From DATFVJ01 sp035517695 (GTDB taxonomy: Bacteria > Actinomycetota > Actinomycetes > Streptosporangiales > Streptosporangiaceae), in NCBI GenBank assembly GCA_035517695.1, contig DATIYI010000353.1, positions 1 through 30,761 on the forward strand: a DNA stretch of 30,761 nt, written 5' to 3'. Both the position numbers and the translations under genes were made by a program. The notes under the pieces are model-generated. The model saw only the letters and a program-made list of their open reading frames with translations, was not told the origin of the DNA and ran no database searches. Shown here piece by piece: positions 14,397 to 22,376 of the stretch (within the stretch, counting starts at the first letter, position 1; every line of letters begins with the position of its first letter).

Positions 14397-15875
14397 GTGA
14401 CTAGGCGCCTAGTGGCGGGAGTTGACAGTTCTACTCAGTCAACGAAGGCCCTCGTGGTCGACGTTGACGACGGCGCTGTCCTCGGCTGGGGGACGGCTCC
14501 GCACACGGTGACAGGGAGCGACGGCGCCAGGCAGAGTGATCCGGTCGAGTGGTGGGGCGCGCTCGGCGCCGCCCTGGCCCAGGCACTCGATCAGGCGGGG
14601 CCCGCAAATGACGTCGCCGCGATCTCGGTTGGTGCACAACAGCACGGACTGGTGACGGTGGATTCGCGCGGCGATCCGGTACGCCCGGCGATGCTGTGGA
14701 ACGATGTGCGGGCGGCGCCGCAGGCCGCCGAACTTATCGCGGCCCTGCGCACGCCTGACCTCGAAGGCGCCGCGCACTGGGCACGGCGGACCGGCACGGT
14801 GCCTGTGGCCAGCATCACCGCCGCGAAGTGGGCATGGCTGCGCCGCTACGAGCCCGACTCGGCGAGCCGCACGGCCGCGATCAGGCTTCCGCATGACTAC
14901 CTGACCGAGCGGCTGTGTGGTGCGGCCGTCACCGACCGGGGTGACGCGTCGGGTACTGGCTGGTTCTCCACCGCCACCGACGCCTACGACGGCGAGATCC
15001 TGGCGCTGCCACTGCTCGACCTGGACCGCGCGCTGCTGCCCGAGGTGCGCCCGCCCGACGCGATCGCGGGAACCCTCACGCCCGCCAGCGCCGCGGCGCT
15101 TGGCCTGAAACCTGGCACCGTCGTGGGCATCGGTACCGGCGACAACATGGCGGCGGCGCTCGGGCTCGGCCTCGCGGCCGGGGAACCGGTCATCAGCCTG
15201 GGCACCTCTGGCACCGTGTACGCGGTGTCGATGCGGCGCCCTGCCGATCCGTCTGGCGTGGTCGCTGGGTTCGCCGACGCGGCAGGGGCATTCCTGCCGC
15301 TTTCTGCCACCTTGAACTGCACCCAGGCCATCGACCGGATGGCTGGCCTGCTTGGCCGCGACCGCGAGGCCGTCGAGCCGGGTGGTACGGCGGTGGTGCT
15401 GCCCTTCTTCGACGGCGAGCGCACGCCCAACCTCCCCAACGCCAGCGCGCTCATCACTGGCCTGCGCCCTGACACCACCGCGGGCCAGCTTCTGCAGGCG
15501 GCCTACGACGGCGCCGCCTGCTCGCTCCTCACCGCGCTTGCCCAGGTTGGGGTGTCAGGCGATCAGCTGTCTCCGGCCGCGCCGCTGATCTTGATCGGTG
15601 GCGGCGCCAGGGGCGCGGCGTGGCGGGACACCATCAGGCGGCTCTCCGGGCGGGCCCTGCTCGTGCCCGATGCCGCCGAATTGGTCGCGCTCGGCGCGGC
15701 CGCGCAGGCGGCGGCCGCTTTCACCGGTGAACGCGCGCCTGACGTGGCCCGCCGCTGGGAGACCAGGCGCGGTAACCGCTACGAGCCCGTCACGGCCGAC
15801 ACCGCCACCCTGGACAAGATTGACGAGACCCTCCGCCGCGCCCAAGGCCTGCTGCTGCAGGACGCCGAACTCTGA
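14397..15875 (+). CDS. xylB: Xylulokinase (FGGY kinase)
   Basis: A 492-residue carbohydrate kinase that phosphorylates D-xylulose with ATP to xylulose 5-phosphate for the pentose phosphate pathway. FGGY features are present from VAGVDSSTQSTKALVVD (phosphate-1 loop) through GAQQHGLV and MLWNDVR (sugar site), RLPHDYLTERL, GTGDNMAAALG, SLGTSGT and the adenosine motif GGGARGAAWRDTIRR near the C-terminus. The length is normal for XylB. I chose GTG 14397, directly before the conserved VAGVD start; the frame is open upstream to 14346. No xylA, transporter or regulator is nearby, so it is a stand-alone copy, and a related ketose could be the true substrate. Confidence 0.92.
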   Translation: MTRRLVAGVDSSTQSTKALVVDVDDGAVLGWGTAPHTVTGSDGARQSDPVEWWGALGAALAQALDQAGPANDVAAISVGAQQHGLVTVDSRGDPVRPAMLWNDVRAAPQAAELIAALRTPDLEGAAHWARRTGTVPVASITAAKWAWLRRYEPDSASRTAAIRLPHDYLTERLCGAAVTDRGDASGTGWFSTATDAYDGEILALPLLDLDRALLPEVRPPDAIAGTLTPASAAALGLKPGTVVGIGTGDNMAAALGLGLAAGEPVISLGTSGTVYAVSMRRPADPSGVVAGFADAAGAFLPLSATLNCTQAIDRMAGLLGRDREAVEPGGTAVVLPFFDGERTPNLPNASALITGLRPDTTAGQLLQAAYDGAACSLLTALAQVGVSGDQLSPAAPLILIGGGARGAAWRDTIRRLSGRALLVPDAAELVALGAAAQAAAAFTGERAPDVARRWETRRGNRYEPVTADTATLDKIDETLRRAQGLLLQDAEL

Positions 15876-15883
15876 AGTGCTGA

Positions 15884-15919
15884 CAGGTCTGCGATCGTGT
15901 TCAGGTCCGCGATCGTGTC
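15884..15919. repeat. Tandem 18-bp repeat after xylB
   Basis: CAGGTCTGCGATCGTGTT (15884-15901) is followed directly by CAGGTCCGCGATCGTGTC (15902-15919), with two differences. It lies 9 bp after the xylB stop. The interval 15876-16036 holds no gene. Confidence 0.6.
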
Positions 15920-16036
15920 AACCATCCCGCGGATAGCGCCGGGCACATAACACCCGCGCCGATCAGCCGATCATCCCGCGGCGGCCGTCAAGGTAGCAGT
16001 CGCGCGGGGGGCGCATACACGTCGAGCAGTTGCCGA

Positions 16037-19000
16037 TCAGGTTGCCGAACGTCGGCGTGAGCGTTCAGCGGTGATCACCTGGAACCGGTGATATCGAGCG
16101 AGTCGGCGACGTAGAGACGAACGTGCCGGAGACGAAGGAGACGAACGTGCCCGGGACGAAGGAGACGAACGTGCCCGGGACGAAGCAGACGAACGTGCCC
16201 GGGACGGAGGAGACGAACGTGCCGACGACGAAGGAGACGAAGGAGGAGTCGCACTGGTCGGTCGGGTACTGGTCGGTCGGGTAGTGGTCGGTCGGGTAGT
16301 GGTCGGTCGGGTAGTGGTAGGTGCCGGGCTCGTTGTCGTCGGCTGCCGGATCGGTACGTCCTTCACCGCCGTGCCGCCGACCACGTCGCCGACCACCGTG
16401 AGCTGGGCGTACCCGGTGCCAGTGCCGGCCGAAGCGGTCACGGTCAGCACGTTGGTGCCGGACCCGACAGGCACCGCCGCGGCGAACGAGCCGTCCGCGG
16501 TCGCGGTCGCGGTAACCTCCGATGGCGCCGCGGCGGGCGTGCCGGTGTCCGCGGCCTCGGCAACCACTTTCGCGCCCGGCGTCGTGGTCCCGGTGATGGT
16601 GGTGGCGGAGGATTCGGTCGTGCTCCCGTCTCGCGGCGCGGTCAGCGTAACGGGCACTGCGGCCGGCGGCGCCTGCCGGACATAACGGTTCGTCGTGATC
16701 GACGGCTGCTCCAGGATCCGCCGCGCGCCGAGATCGGCGATCAGCCGCAGTTCCTGCGCCTGAGCCCAGGACAGCGGCGCCGCAGAACCCGCGGCCTTCC
16801 CGTCGGTGAACCCGATCGAGGCGACCGTCGGGTCGGTCCCGTAGGGCGAGGGGGCCAGGTCCGGATCCTCCCAGGCCTGCTCGGGCACGAGGCCAACGCC
16901 GGAAGAGAAGTTGATCATGGCGGTGAGCAGCCCAGCGGCGCCGGTGGGATCCGCGGCAGCGATGTCCGATTCTGCCCGCTCGCCGGATAGCACCGGCCAC
17001 AGGTGCCCGGTGCCCGTGCCGGTCGTCGGCCACGGCTGGCCCGGCGTCGTGCACGAGGACTGGCTGGGCTGGTAGCAGTCCCCGTAGCCGTCCGCGCTGC
17101 CGTCGGCGGCCGCGACGGCGTACCTGTAGTAGCCGGTGCCGCTCGGCGTGCTAACGCCGATCAGCTTGTCCCAGCGGGCGAGCGAGGCCTGCACGTCCGG
17201 GTCGCTGACCGGCAGCTCACCGAGCCGAACAAGCTCCTGGAAGCCGCCGTCCAGCACCGTGCGCTGGTCGACGGCGGGGCCGCCGTTGCCGAGGCTGTAG
17301 CTGATCGCGGCATTCGGGTCGCCGGTCTTGGACACCCGGATGAAGTAGCTCGGCCCGTCCGGCCCTGTGGTCGTAACGGTCCACTTCTTGATCATGCGCT
17401 GGAAATAGTCCGCGGTTGCCTGGTAGACCTGCGCGCGCGGGCTGTCTGCCTGCCTGGTCGCGATCGCCGCGGCGGCGGTGAGCCCGGCGATCTCGGCCGC
17501 GATCGTCGACGGCGAGTAGCCCGACTGCTCCTCCCAGCGTTCGACGCCGAACGAGGGGCCATGCGCGACGAGGAAGTCGGCTGCGGGAACGATGTGCTGG
17601 CGGTAGAGGGCCGTGTCACCGCCGAGGCCAGCCTGGTAGGCCATCAGGATCGGATCGGAGGTCTCGTCAAGCTGGTCACCGCCGGTATCCGGCGCGGCCT
17701 TGCCGTTCAGCAGCGAGTTGCGCGGGATCTCACCGGTTGGCAACTGCTGTTTTTCCAGCAGGAACCGGGTAGCCGCCCGTGCGGTAGCCAGGTCGCCGTC
17801 CACGAGCAGCCCGGTGAAGACCTCGTACAGGTCACGTGAGAAAACCTCGCGGTAGGAGCCGAAGTAGACGGCCTCGCCGCCGGGCGCGGCGCCCGCGCTC
17901 ACCGCCTGGCCCCACGGGCTTGCGAGCGACGCCACGATCGCGCCAGGGAAGGTCTTGTCCTCGCTTGCCTTGAGCACGTTCGCGGACAGGTAATACGCCC
18001 CGCGCACCTGGGCCTGATCGCTGCCCGGCGGGCCGGGCAGCGTGGCGGGCGGCCGGTTCAGGCTGGCGTCGTAGGCGCTCCAGCCCTGCTGGTAGGCATC
18101 GAGGACGGTACTGAACGGCTGCCGCAGTGATCCTCCAGCCGCGTTGAGCGCACCGTCAAGCGAGCGCCCGAACCCCAGCGCCAGCGTCACGGTCCTTGAC
18201 CCTGCGCCGGCCACGGGGGCCGTACTAGCCGTACTAGCCGTGCTGGTCGTGCTGGCCGTGCTGGCGGTGCTGCTCACGGGTGTGACGTCCGCCGTGGCGA
18301 TGATGTGGCCGGCAGGCGCTGACGCGTAGCGGGTGGTGAGCGCGTGGGACGCGTCGAGCTGGGTGAGGCCGTCGCTGGCGGTGCCCGCGTACCCAACGCT
18401 TGCGTCCTGCGACGGCGAGGTCGAGCGAAGCGCCATATAGGTGGGCGCCGCGTAGTCGCGGTTCACCGCCTGGCTGGTCACCGAGGTGTCGTAGATGACG
18501 GGGACCGCGGCGTTTGCGGTACTGCCAGTGCTGCCAGCGCTGGCAGTACCGTTCAGGATTCCCGTGTCTGGGCCACCGTTCGCGGTGCCGCCGCCGCCGT
18601 TGCCGTTGACGTGCGCGTCCAGGCGCGCGTACACGTGCAGGGCGCTGAGATCGGTGGTTGAGCCGGGTGCGCGTTCCAGCCGTGTGCGCATCAGCACTGT
18701 ATCGCGCTGCGGGTCGGTCAGGTAGGTGGTGACGAGCCGGTACCCGTGCTTGGCGCTCGTCGCCGTGACCGTGCAGGCCATTCCCGACGGGTCGGCGCTG
18801 ACCGTGTAGGTAAGGTCGCGGGACTGCAAGTCGGTGAACGTGGCCCCGTCGGTGACGACGTACTGCAGAGTGCCGACGTTGGTGTTGTCCACGGTGGGCT
18901 CGTAGACGTCAGACAGCACACCGTTCGCGACCGTGTACCAGACCTTCGAACTCGGCTGCCCGCCGCGCGGCGCGGCCGTCCCGACGCAGTCTTTGCGCGC

Positions 19001-19453
19001 CAGATCGAAATACGACGTCGCGCCGGGTGCGCCAGGCGCTAACCGAACCAACGGGGTGGCCGGGCCTGCCGGGCCTGCCGGGTTGCCGCCGCCGACGGAG
19101 GTCTCGCCTGGTGCCGACTTCGCCGCGCCGCTGCGGTGGCCGCCTTGGCTGCCCTCGCCGCGGCTTCCGTTGCTCGCCTGCTGCACGCTGTCGATGTGAC
19201 CGTGCAGCCCCGAGTTCTGCGAGCGCCCCGGTGTCTGTATCTTCGAGGCGGGCAACGGCTGCAATCGCAGGAGCAGCACGGGCACGGTCAGGACCACTAC
19301 GAGCGCGGCGCCAGACAGTGTATTGATCTTGCCTCGCCGCTTTTTTTTCTTCGCCCCGTCGATCGTCCCGTTCGCCTGGCTTGTCCCCCTGGTCGCCCGG
19401 CTTGTTGCTCTGCGCGATCCGTTGCCTGTTCCCGTGCCCGGCCGTGGGCTCAT
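16037..19453 (-). CDS. Membrane-anchored GH15 glucodextranase / glucan 1,4-alpha-glucosidase
   Basis: A 1138-residue surface enzyme that releases glucose from the ends of alpha-glucans such as dextran or starch. A basic cytosolic N-terminus ending KKKKRRGK is followed by one hydrophobic segment (about 46-64), acting as signal-anchor. Next come a beta-sandwich domain (about 145-480) typical of glucodextranase, and the (alpha/alpha)6 catalytic barrel (about 485-920). In the barrel the general acid is probably Glu641 in RWEEQSGYS and the base Glu858 in LVPEQAW. An Ig-like glucodextranase-B domain (about 935-1025) and a Thr/Ser/Pro/Arg tail of tandem repeats end it. The ATG follows GAGGGCATCGAAAG. 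The reading frame of the last ~90 residues is uncertain because another frame has better codon use there. Confidence 0.9.
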   Translation of the reverse strand: MSPRPGTGTGNGSRRATSRATRGTSQANGTIDGAKKKKRRGKINTLSGAALVVVLTVPVLLLRLQPLPASKIQTPGRSQNSGLHGHIDSVQQASNGSRGEGSQGGHRSGAAKSAPGETSVGGGNPAGPAGPATPLVRLAPGAPGATSYFDLARKDCVGTAAPRGGQPSSKVWYTVANGVLSDVYEPTVDNTNVGTLQYVVTDGATFTDLQSRDLTYTVSADPSGMACTVTATSAKHGYRLVTTYLTDPQRDTVLMRTRLERAPGSTTDLSALHVYARLDAHVNGNGGGGTANGGPDTGILNGTASAGSTGSTANAAVPVIYDTSVTSQAVNRDYAAPTYMALRSTSPSQDASVGYAGTASDGLTQLDASHALTTRYASAPAGHIIATADVTPVSSTASTASTTSTASTASTAPVAGAGSRTVTLALGFGRSLDGALNAAGGSLRQPFSTVLDAYQQGWSAYDASLNRPPATLPGPPGSDQAQVRGAYYLSANVLKASEDKTFPGAIVASLASPWGQAVSAGAAPGGEAVYFGSYREVFSRDLYEVFTGLLVDGDLATARAATRFLLEKQQLPTGEIPRNSLLNGKAAPDTGGDQLDETSDPILMAYQAGLGGDTALYRQHIVPAADFLVAHGPSFGVERWEEQSGYSPSTIAAEIAGLTAAAAIATRQADSPRAQVYQATADYFQRMIKKWTVTTTGPDGPSYFIRVSKTGDPNAAISYSLGNGGPAVDQRTVLDGGFQELVRLGELPVSDPDVQASLARWDKLIGVSTPSGTGYYRYAVAAADGSADGYGDCYQPSQSSCTTPGQPWPTTGTGTGHLWPVLSGERAESDIAAADPTGAAGLLTAMINFSSGVGLVPEQAWEDPDLAPSPYGTDPTVASIGFTDGKAAGSAAPLSWAQAQELRLIADLGARRILEQPSITTNRYVRQAPPAAVPVTLTAPRDGSTTESSATTITGTTTPGAKVVAEAADTGTPAAAPSEVTATATADGSFAAAVPVGSGTNVLTVTASAGTGTGYAQLTVVGDVVGGTAVKDVPIRQPTTTSPAPTTTRPTTTRPTTTRPTSTRPTSATPPSSPSSSARSSPPSRARSSASSRARSSPSSRARSSPSSPARSSLRRRLARYHRFQVITAERSRRRSAT
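16131..16241. repeat. 24-bp tandem repeats inside the glucodextranase 3' end
   Basis: Units of 24 bp start at 16131, 16155, 16179 and 16203, with a partial fifth at 16227. They differ at one to four positions. In the annotated frame they encode an eight-residue Ala-Arg-Ser-Ser-Pro-Ser-Ser-Arg unit. Because 24 is a multiple of three, copy-number change would keep the frame. Confidence 0.9.
16255..16314. repeat. 15-bp tandem repeats inside the glucodextranase gene
   Basis: TGGTCGGTCGGGTAC/G occurs four times head to tail (16255, 16270, 16285, 16300). The minus strand encodes Pro-Thr-Thr-Thr-Arg units in the annotated frame, a linker-type sequence before the 24-bp repeats. Confidence 0.9.
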
Positions 19454-19665
19454 CTTTCGATGCCCTCTCTGGCAGACCTTGTCACGCGCCCCGCATATCC
19501 CGCGCCCCCGGCGCCCCGTGCAAGCAATGCAGAAAATCCTCTCCCGGCGGCGGTCGTCCCGGGAAGGGACAAAGGTCCCGAAACGGTAATAAGTCTCTTT
19601 AGTTACATTCGGTCAGATTCAGAGCGAGAAGTTCCGTGCGCAAATCGTCACTGGTGATATCAGAT

Positions 19666-19703
19666 GATCACTGACGGGTAAACATCAGCGGATCATTGAC
19701 GGG
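19666..19703. promoter_or_regulatory. Direct repeats in the glucodextranase/sedolisin divergent region
   Basis: GATCACTGACGGG (19666-19678) and GATCATTGACGGG (19691-19703) match at 12 of 13 positions, 25 bp apart, in an A/T-richer stretch. GTAAA-x-CATCA also recurs after each. They lie between two divergent exported enzymes and could bind one regulator for both. The rest of 19454-19815 contains no gene. Confidence 0.45.
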
Positions 19704-19815
19704 GTAGCAATAGGTAAATACATCACGTCAGCGGCTCGCCGCCCTTCGCCGGCGTCGCGCCACGCCCGACGAGGTGGCGTCGCCGTCACTGCTAGGCGAT
19801 CCAGGGAGCGTCGTC

Positions 19816-21231
19816 TTGCCGATCATCCAGCTCGCCTTCCGGCCGTGGCGCCGTCGCGGTGTCGCCGCCGTGGCTGCCGCCGGGATCCTCGCCGCTGTTA
19901 CCGCGGCACCTGGGGTGGGCGCGGCGCGAGGTGCGAGCGGCAGGGTCGGCGCGGCTCGATCGCTCGCGGCGGTGACCCCCCCGGTCCCGGCGGTGATCGG
20001 GCTGGTAAACGCGCGGGTTCAGCAGCCGGCCCCGCAGCCGACCTCGAAATGCCTGACGTCGTTCGGGGTCTACTGCTACACGCCGGTGCAGTACCGCCAG
20101 GCGTACGACCTGAACGGGCTGTACTCCGACGGGATCACCGGCAAGGGCCGGACGATCGTGATCGTTGACTCGTTCGGATCGCCGACTATCCGCAACGACA
20201 TTCAGGTGTTCGACAAGCAGTTCGGCTTCCCCGACCCTGACCTGCGGGTTGTTCAGGCGGGCAAGGTCTCGTCATTCGACAATAAGAATTCGGTCATGGC
20301 CGGCTGGGCGGACGAGTCGACGCTCGATGTGGAGTATGCGCACTCGATCGCCCCTGGCGCGCGCATTGTCCTGGTGGAGACCCCGGTCGCGGAGACCGAG
20401 GGTGTCACGGGTTTCCCCGAGATGATGAATGCCGAGGAGGCGCTGATCGACAGCGGTGTCGGTGATGTGATCTCACAGAGCTTCGGCGCCACGGAAAACA
20501 CCTTCCCCGGGTTCGACAAGGGCAACTACTCTAGCCTGCTGAACCTGCGGTACACCTTTAAGAACGCGCTGGCGCGGGGCGTCACCGTGCTCGCCGCGTC
20601 AGGCGACGCCGGCGCCACCAACGACGAACTTGACGGCGTGACCACGTACAAGCGGCGCGTCGACTCGTGGCCGTCCGCTGACCCGCTCGTCACGTCGGTC
20701 GGGGGCGCACAGCTGTTTCTGGACGATGCGGGCAACCGAGTCCAGGCGGACTCGGTGTGGAATGACGGCTCCGGCGCGGGCGGCGGCGGTCAGTCCACCA
20801 TATTCGGCCGCCCGTCCTTCCAGGCCAGCGTCCGTAGTGTCGTCGGTGATCACCGCGGCACGCCGGACATCAGCATGAGCGCTGGGGCCGATGGCGGGTG
20901 CTGGGTATACCAGTCGTTCGCCGCCACGGGTCCTGGCTGGGACCTCCTCGGCGGGACGAGCGAGGCAACACCGATCTTCTCGGCCGTCGTCGCGCTTGCC
21001 GACCAGGTCGCGGGCCACCGTCTTGGTCTCATCAACCCGGCGCTCTACCAGCTTGGAGCCCGCAGCCAGGCGAGCCGCTTGGCGTTGACGACCGGGATAG
21101 TGGACATCGCCACAGGCAACAACTCGTTTGCCGGCGTCACAGGCTTCAACGCCGACCCCGGCTATGACCTGGCCAGCGGCTGGGGAACGATCGACGCGGG
21201 CCAGTTCGTCCGCGCCCTCGCCGCCTCCTGA
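19816..21231 (+). CDS. S53 family serine-carboxyl peptidase (sedolisin), exported
   Basis: A 471-residue secreted acid-type peptidase. A basic start with RPWRRR and a hydrophobic segment ending near AAPGVGAA form the signal peptide. The catalytic triad is Glu167 and Asp171 in WADESTLDVEYAHS and Ser382 in GGTSEATP, with oxyanion Asp264 in AASGDAG. The C-terminal calcium site is DIATGNN...DPGYDLASGWG. I chose TTG 19816 because GGGAG lies 7 nt upstream; GTG 19774 in frame is the alternative. The large pro-kumamolisin domain of most sedolisins is absent: only about 60 residues separate signal peptide and catalytic core. It is divergent from the glucodextranase gene and may share its control. Confidence 0.88.
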   Translation: MPIIQLAFRPWRRRGVAAVAAAGILAAVTAAPGVGAARGASGRVGAARSLAAVTPPVPAVIGLVNARVQQPAPQPTSKCLTSFGVYCYTPVQYRQAYDLNGLYSDGITGKGRTIVIVDSFGSPTIRNDIQVFDKQFGFPDPDLRVVQAGKVSSFDNKNSVMAGWADESTLDVEYAHSIAPGARIVLVETPVAETEGVTGFPEMMNAEEALIDSGVGDVISQSFGATENTFPGFDKGNYSSLLNLRYTFKNALARGVTVLAASGDAGATNDELDGVTTYKRRVDSWPSADPLVTSVGGAQLFLDDAGNRVQADSVWNDGSGAGGGGQSTIFGRPSFQASVRSVVGDHRGTPDISMSAGADGGCWVYQSFAATGPGWDLLGGTSEATPIFSAVVALADQVAGHRLGLINPALYQLGARSQASRLALTTGIVDIATGNNSFAGVTGFNADPGYDLASGWGTIDAGQFVRALAAS

Positions 21232-21257
21232 CCCGGCGCCGAGGCGACCGCCGTCGC

Positions 21258-21781
21258 TTACCCGCGCGGCGTCCTCGTGCGCGTGCGGTCGTTACCGGCC
21301 GGGGCCACATTCTGATGCCCGGTCACCAGCCCGGACCGCCGCACGCTGGCGCCCGCGGGGGACCGGCGGCGCAGGTGATCTTGACGACGAGACGCGGCAG
21401 CCGTTCGGGATATGTTCTTGAGCGCTTCGCGCCTGGATAATCCGGAGAGTGTGTCCGCGTGCGCCGCGACGTACCTTGCAACCTCGGCGGGGTCCACCCA
21501 GGCGTAGGCGCGCAGCGCCCACCCGATGCCCTTGCGTAGGAAGAATCCAGGGTCGGCAAGGTTTGGCTCGATGCACGCGCAGAGCAGCCGAGATCAGTAT
21601 CTTTAACGGCTCCGACCTGGCAGATGACCGCGGTGCGGCGTTTCCACGGGTCGGGGTCGCGGCTCCAGGCCAGGATCCGCGCCCGCATCCTCGAAGCCGC
21701 CGTGTGCGCCCTGGCGGGGTCCGGGTGCCTGGCGAGCGCGTAGCGCGGGTCGTCGATCAGCGCGCCGCCACCTGCCGTCAC
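21258..21781 (-). pseudogene. Frameshifted AlkD-type DNA glycosylase remnant
   Basis: The N-terminal piece reads RILAWSRDPDPWKRRTAVIC then QVGAVKDTDL. Adding one base near 21585-21590 restores ACIEPNLADPGFFLRKGIGW, then ALRAYAWVDPAEVARYV and LSGLSRREALKNI. This is the HEAT-repeat core of AlkD-family alkylation-repair glycosylases, including the WxxxxxxxxRR segment. The normal end near EALKNI is read through to TGA at 21258. The first ~60-80 residues of a normal AlkD are missing, and 21782-21999 contains only unassigned coding-like fragments. The gene is dead by truncation and a single-base deletion. Confidence 0.75.
21393..21411. repeat. 19-bp direct repeat, copy 1
   Basis: CGCGGCAGCCGTTCGGGAT is identical to 25431-25449, same orientation, 4.04 kb away. 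It falls at the point where AlkD similarity ends. Confidence 0.7.
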
Positions 21782-21999
21782 TTTTTCTTACTTCTGCTGT
21801 TACCTGTTCGTGCTCGTCACATAACTGTGCGTGCCTGTGTTGTGCTGGTGCAGCCGCACCAGATGCTGCCGGTGGATCTCCTCCCAGCCAGCCAGGCGGA
21901 CCAGGTCGGTGGACCCGACGGCCAGCGGGTGGCGGGCGCGTCGAGGTGGAAATGCCGCGCGGCAGGCTCCGCGGGCCTGCCAGGCGGTCGGCCGTGAGG

Positions 22000-22314
22000 T
22001 CAGGAGGCCCCGTCGAGGTGGCGTTCGAGCGCGTCAAGGCGACGCGCCCAGAGCATCCGATACGGCCCGAGCCACGCGTCGATCTCGGCAAGCGGCTCTG
22101 GCGCCAGTTCGTACAACCGGCGCTGCGCGTCGCGGTGGACCCGCACCAGGCCGGCGCCGCGCAACACGCGCAGGTGCTTGGAGGTACCGGGCTGGCTCGT
22201 GTCCAGTTGCTCCACCAGTTCGCCCACCGAGCATGGCTGCTGGAGCAGAAGGTCCAGGATGTGCCGCCTGGTCGGCTCCGAGACCACCTCGAACACCGTT
22301 GACATGACGGCCAC
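22000..22314 (-). CDS. ArsR-family winged-helix repressor
   Basis: A 104-residue regulator: FEVVSEPTRRHILDLLLQQP (helices 1-2), SVGELVEQLDTSQPGTSKHL (helix-turn-helix, about 29-49), then RVLRGAGLVRVHRDAQRRLY (wing). No metal-binding cysteine pair is visible, so it is more likely a ligand- or partner-responsive ArsR of the type paired with methyltransferase or SRPBCC genes. GTG 22314 has GGAG just upstream; ATG 22305 is a possible later start. It is divergent from the methyltransferase gene, and the palindrome 22324-22339 next to its start is the probable operator. Confidence 0.9.
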   Translation of the reverse strand: MAVMSTVFEVVSEPTRRHILDLLLQQPCSVGELVEQLDTSQPGTSKHLRVLRGAGLVRVHRDAQRRLYELAPEPLAEIDAWLGPYRMLWARRLDALERHLDGAS

Positions 22315-22323
22315 TGTACTCCA

Positions 22324-22339
22324 CCAGTTATATAACTGG
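22324..22339. promoter_or_regulatory. Perfect 16-bp palindrome, probable ArsR operator
   Basis: CCAGTTATATAACTGG is a complete palindrome 10 bp upstream of the arsR-type start and 37 bp from the methyltransferase ATG at 22377. The TATAAC core could also be a -10 box. Position and symmetry fit repression of both divergent genes. Confidence 0.75.
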
Positions 22340-22376
22340 CAAGGAATATATTGCGGAGCCCGGGACCGCCGGGTAC

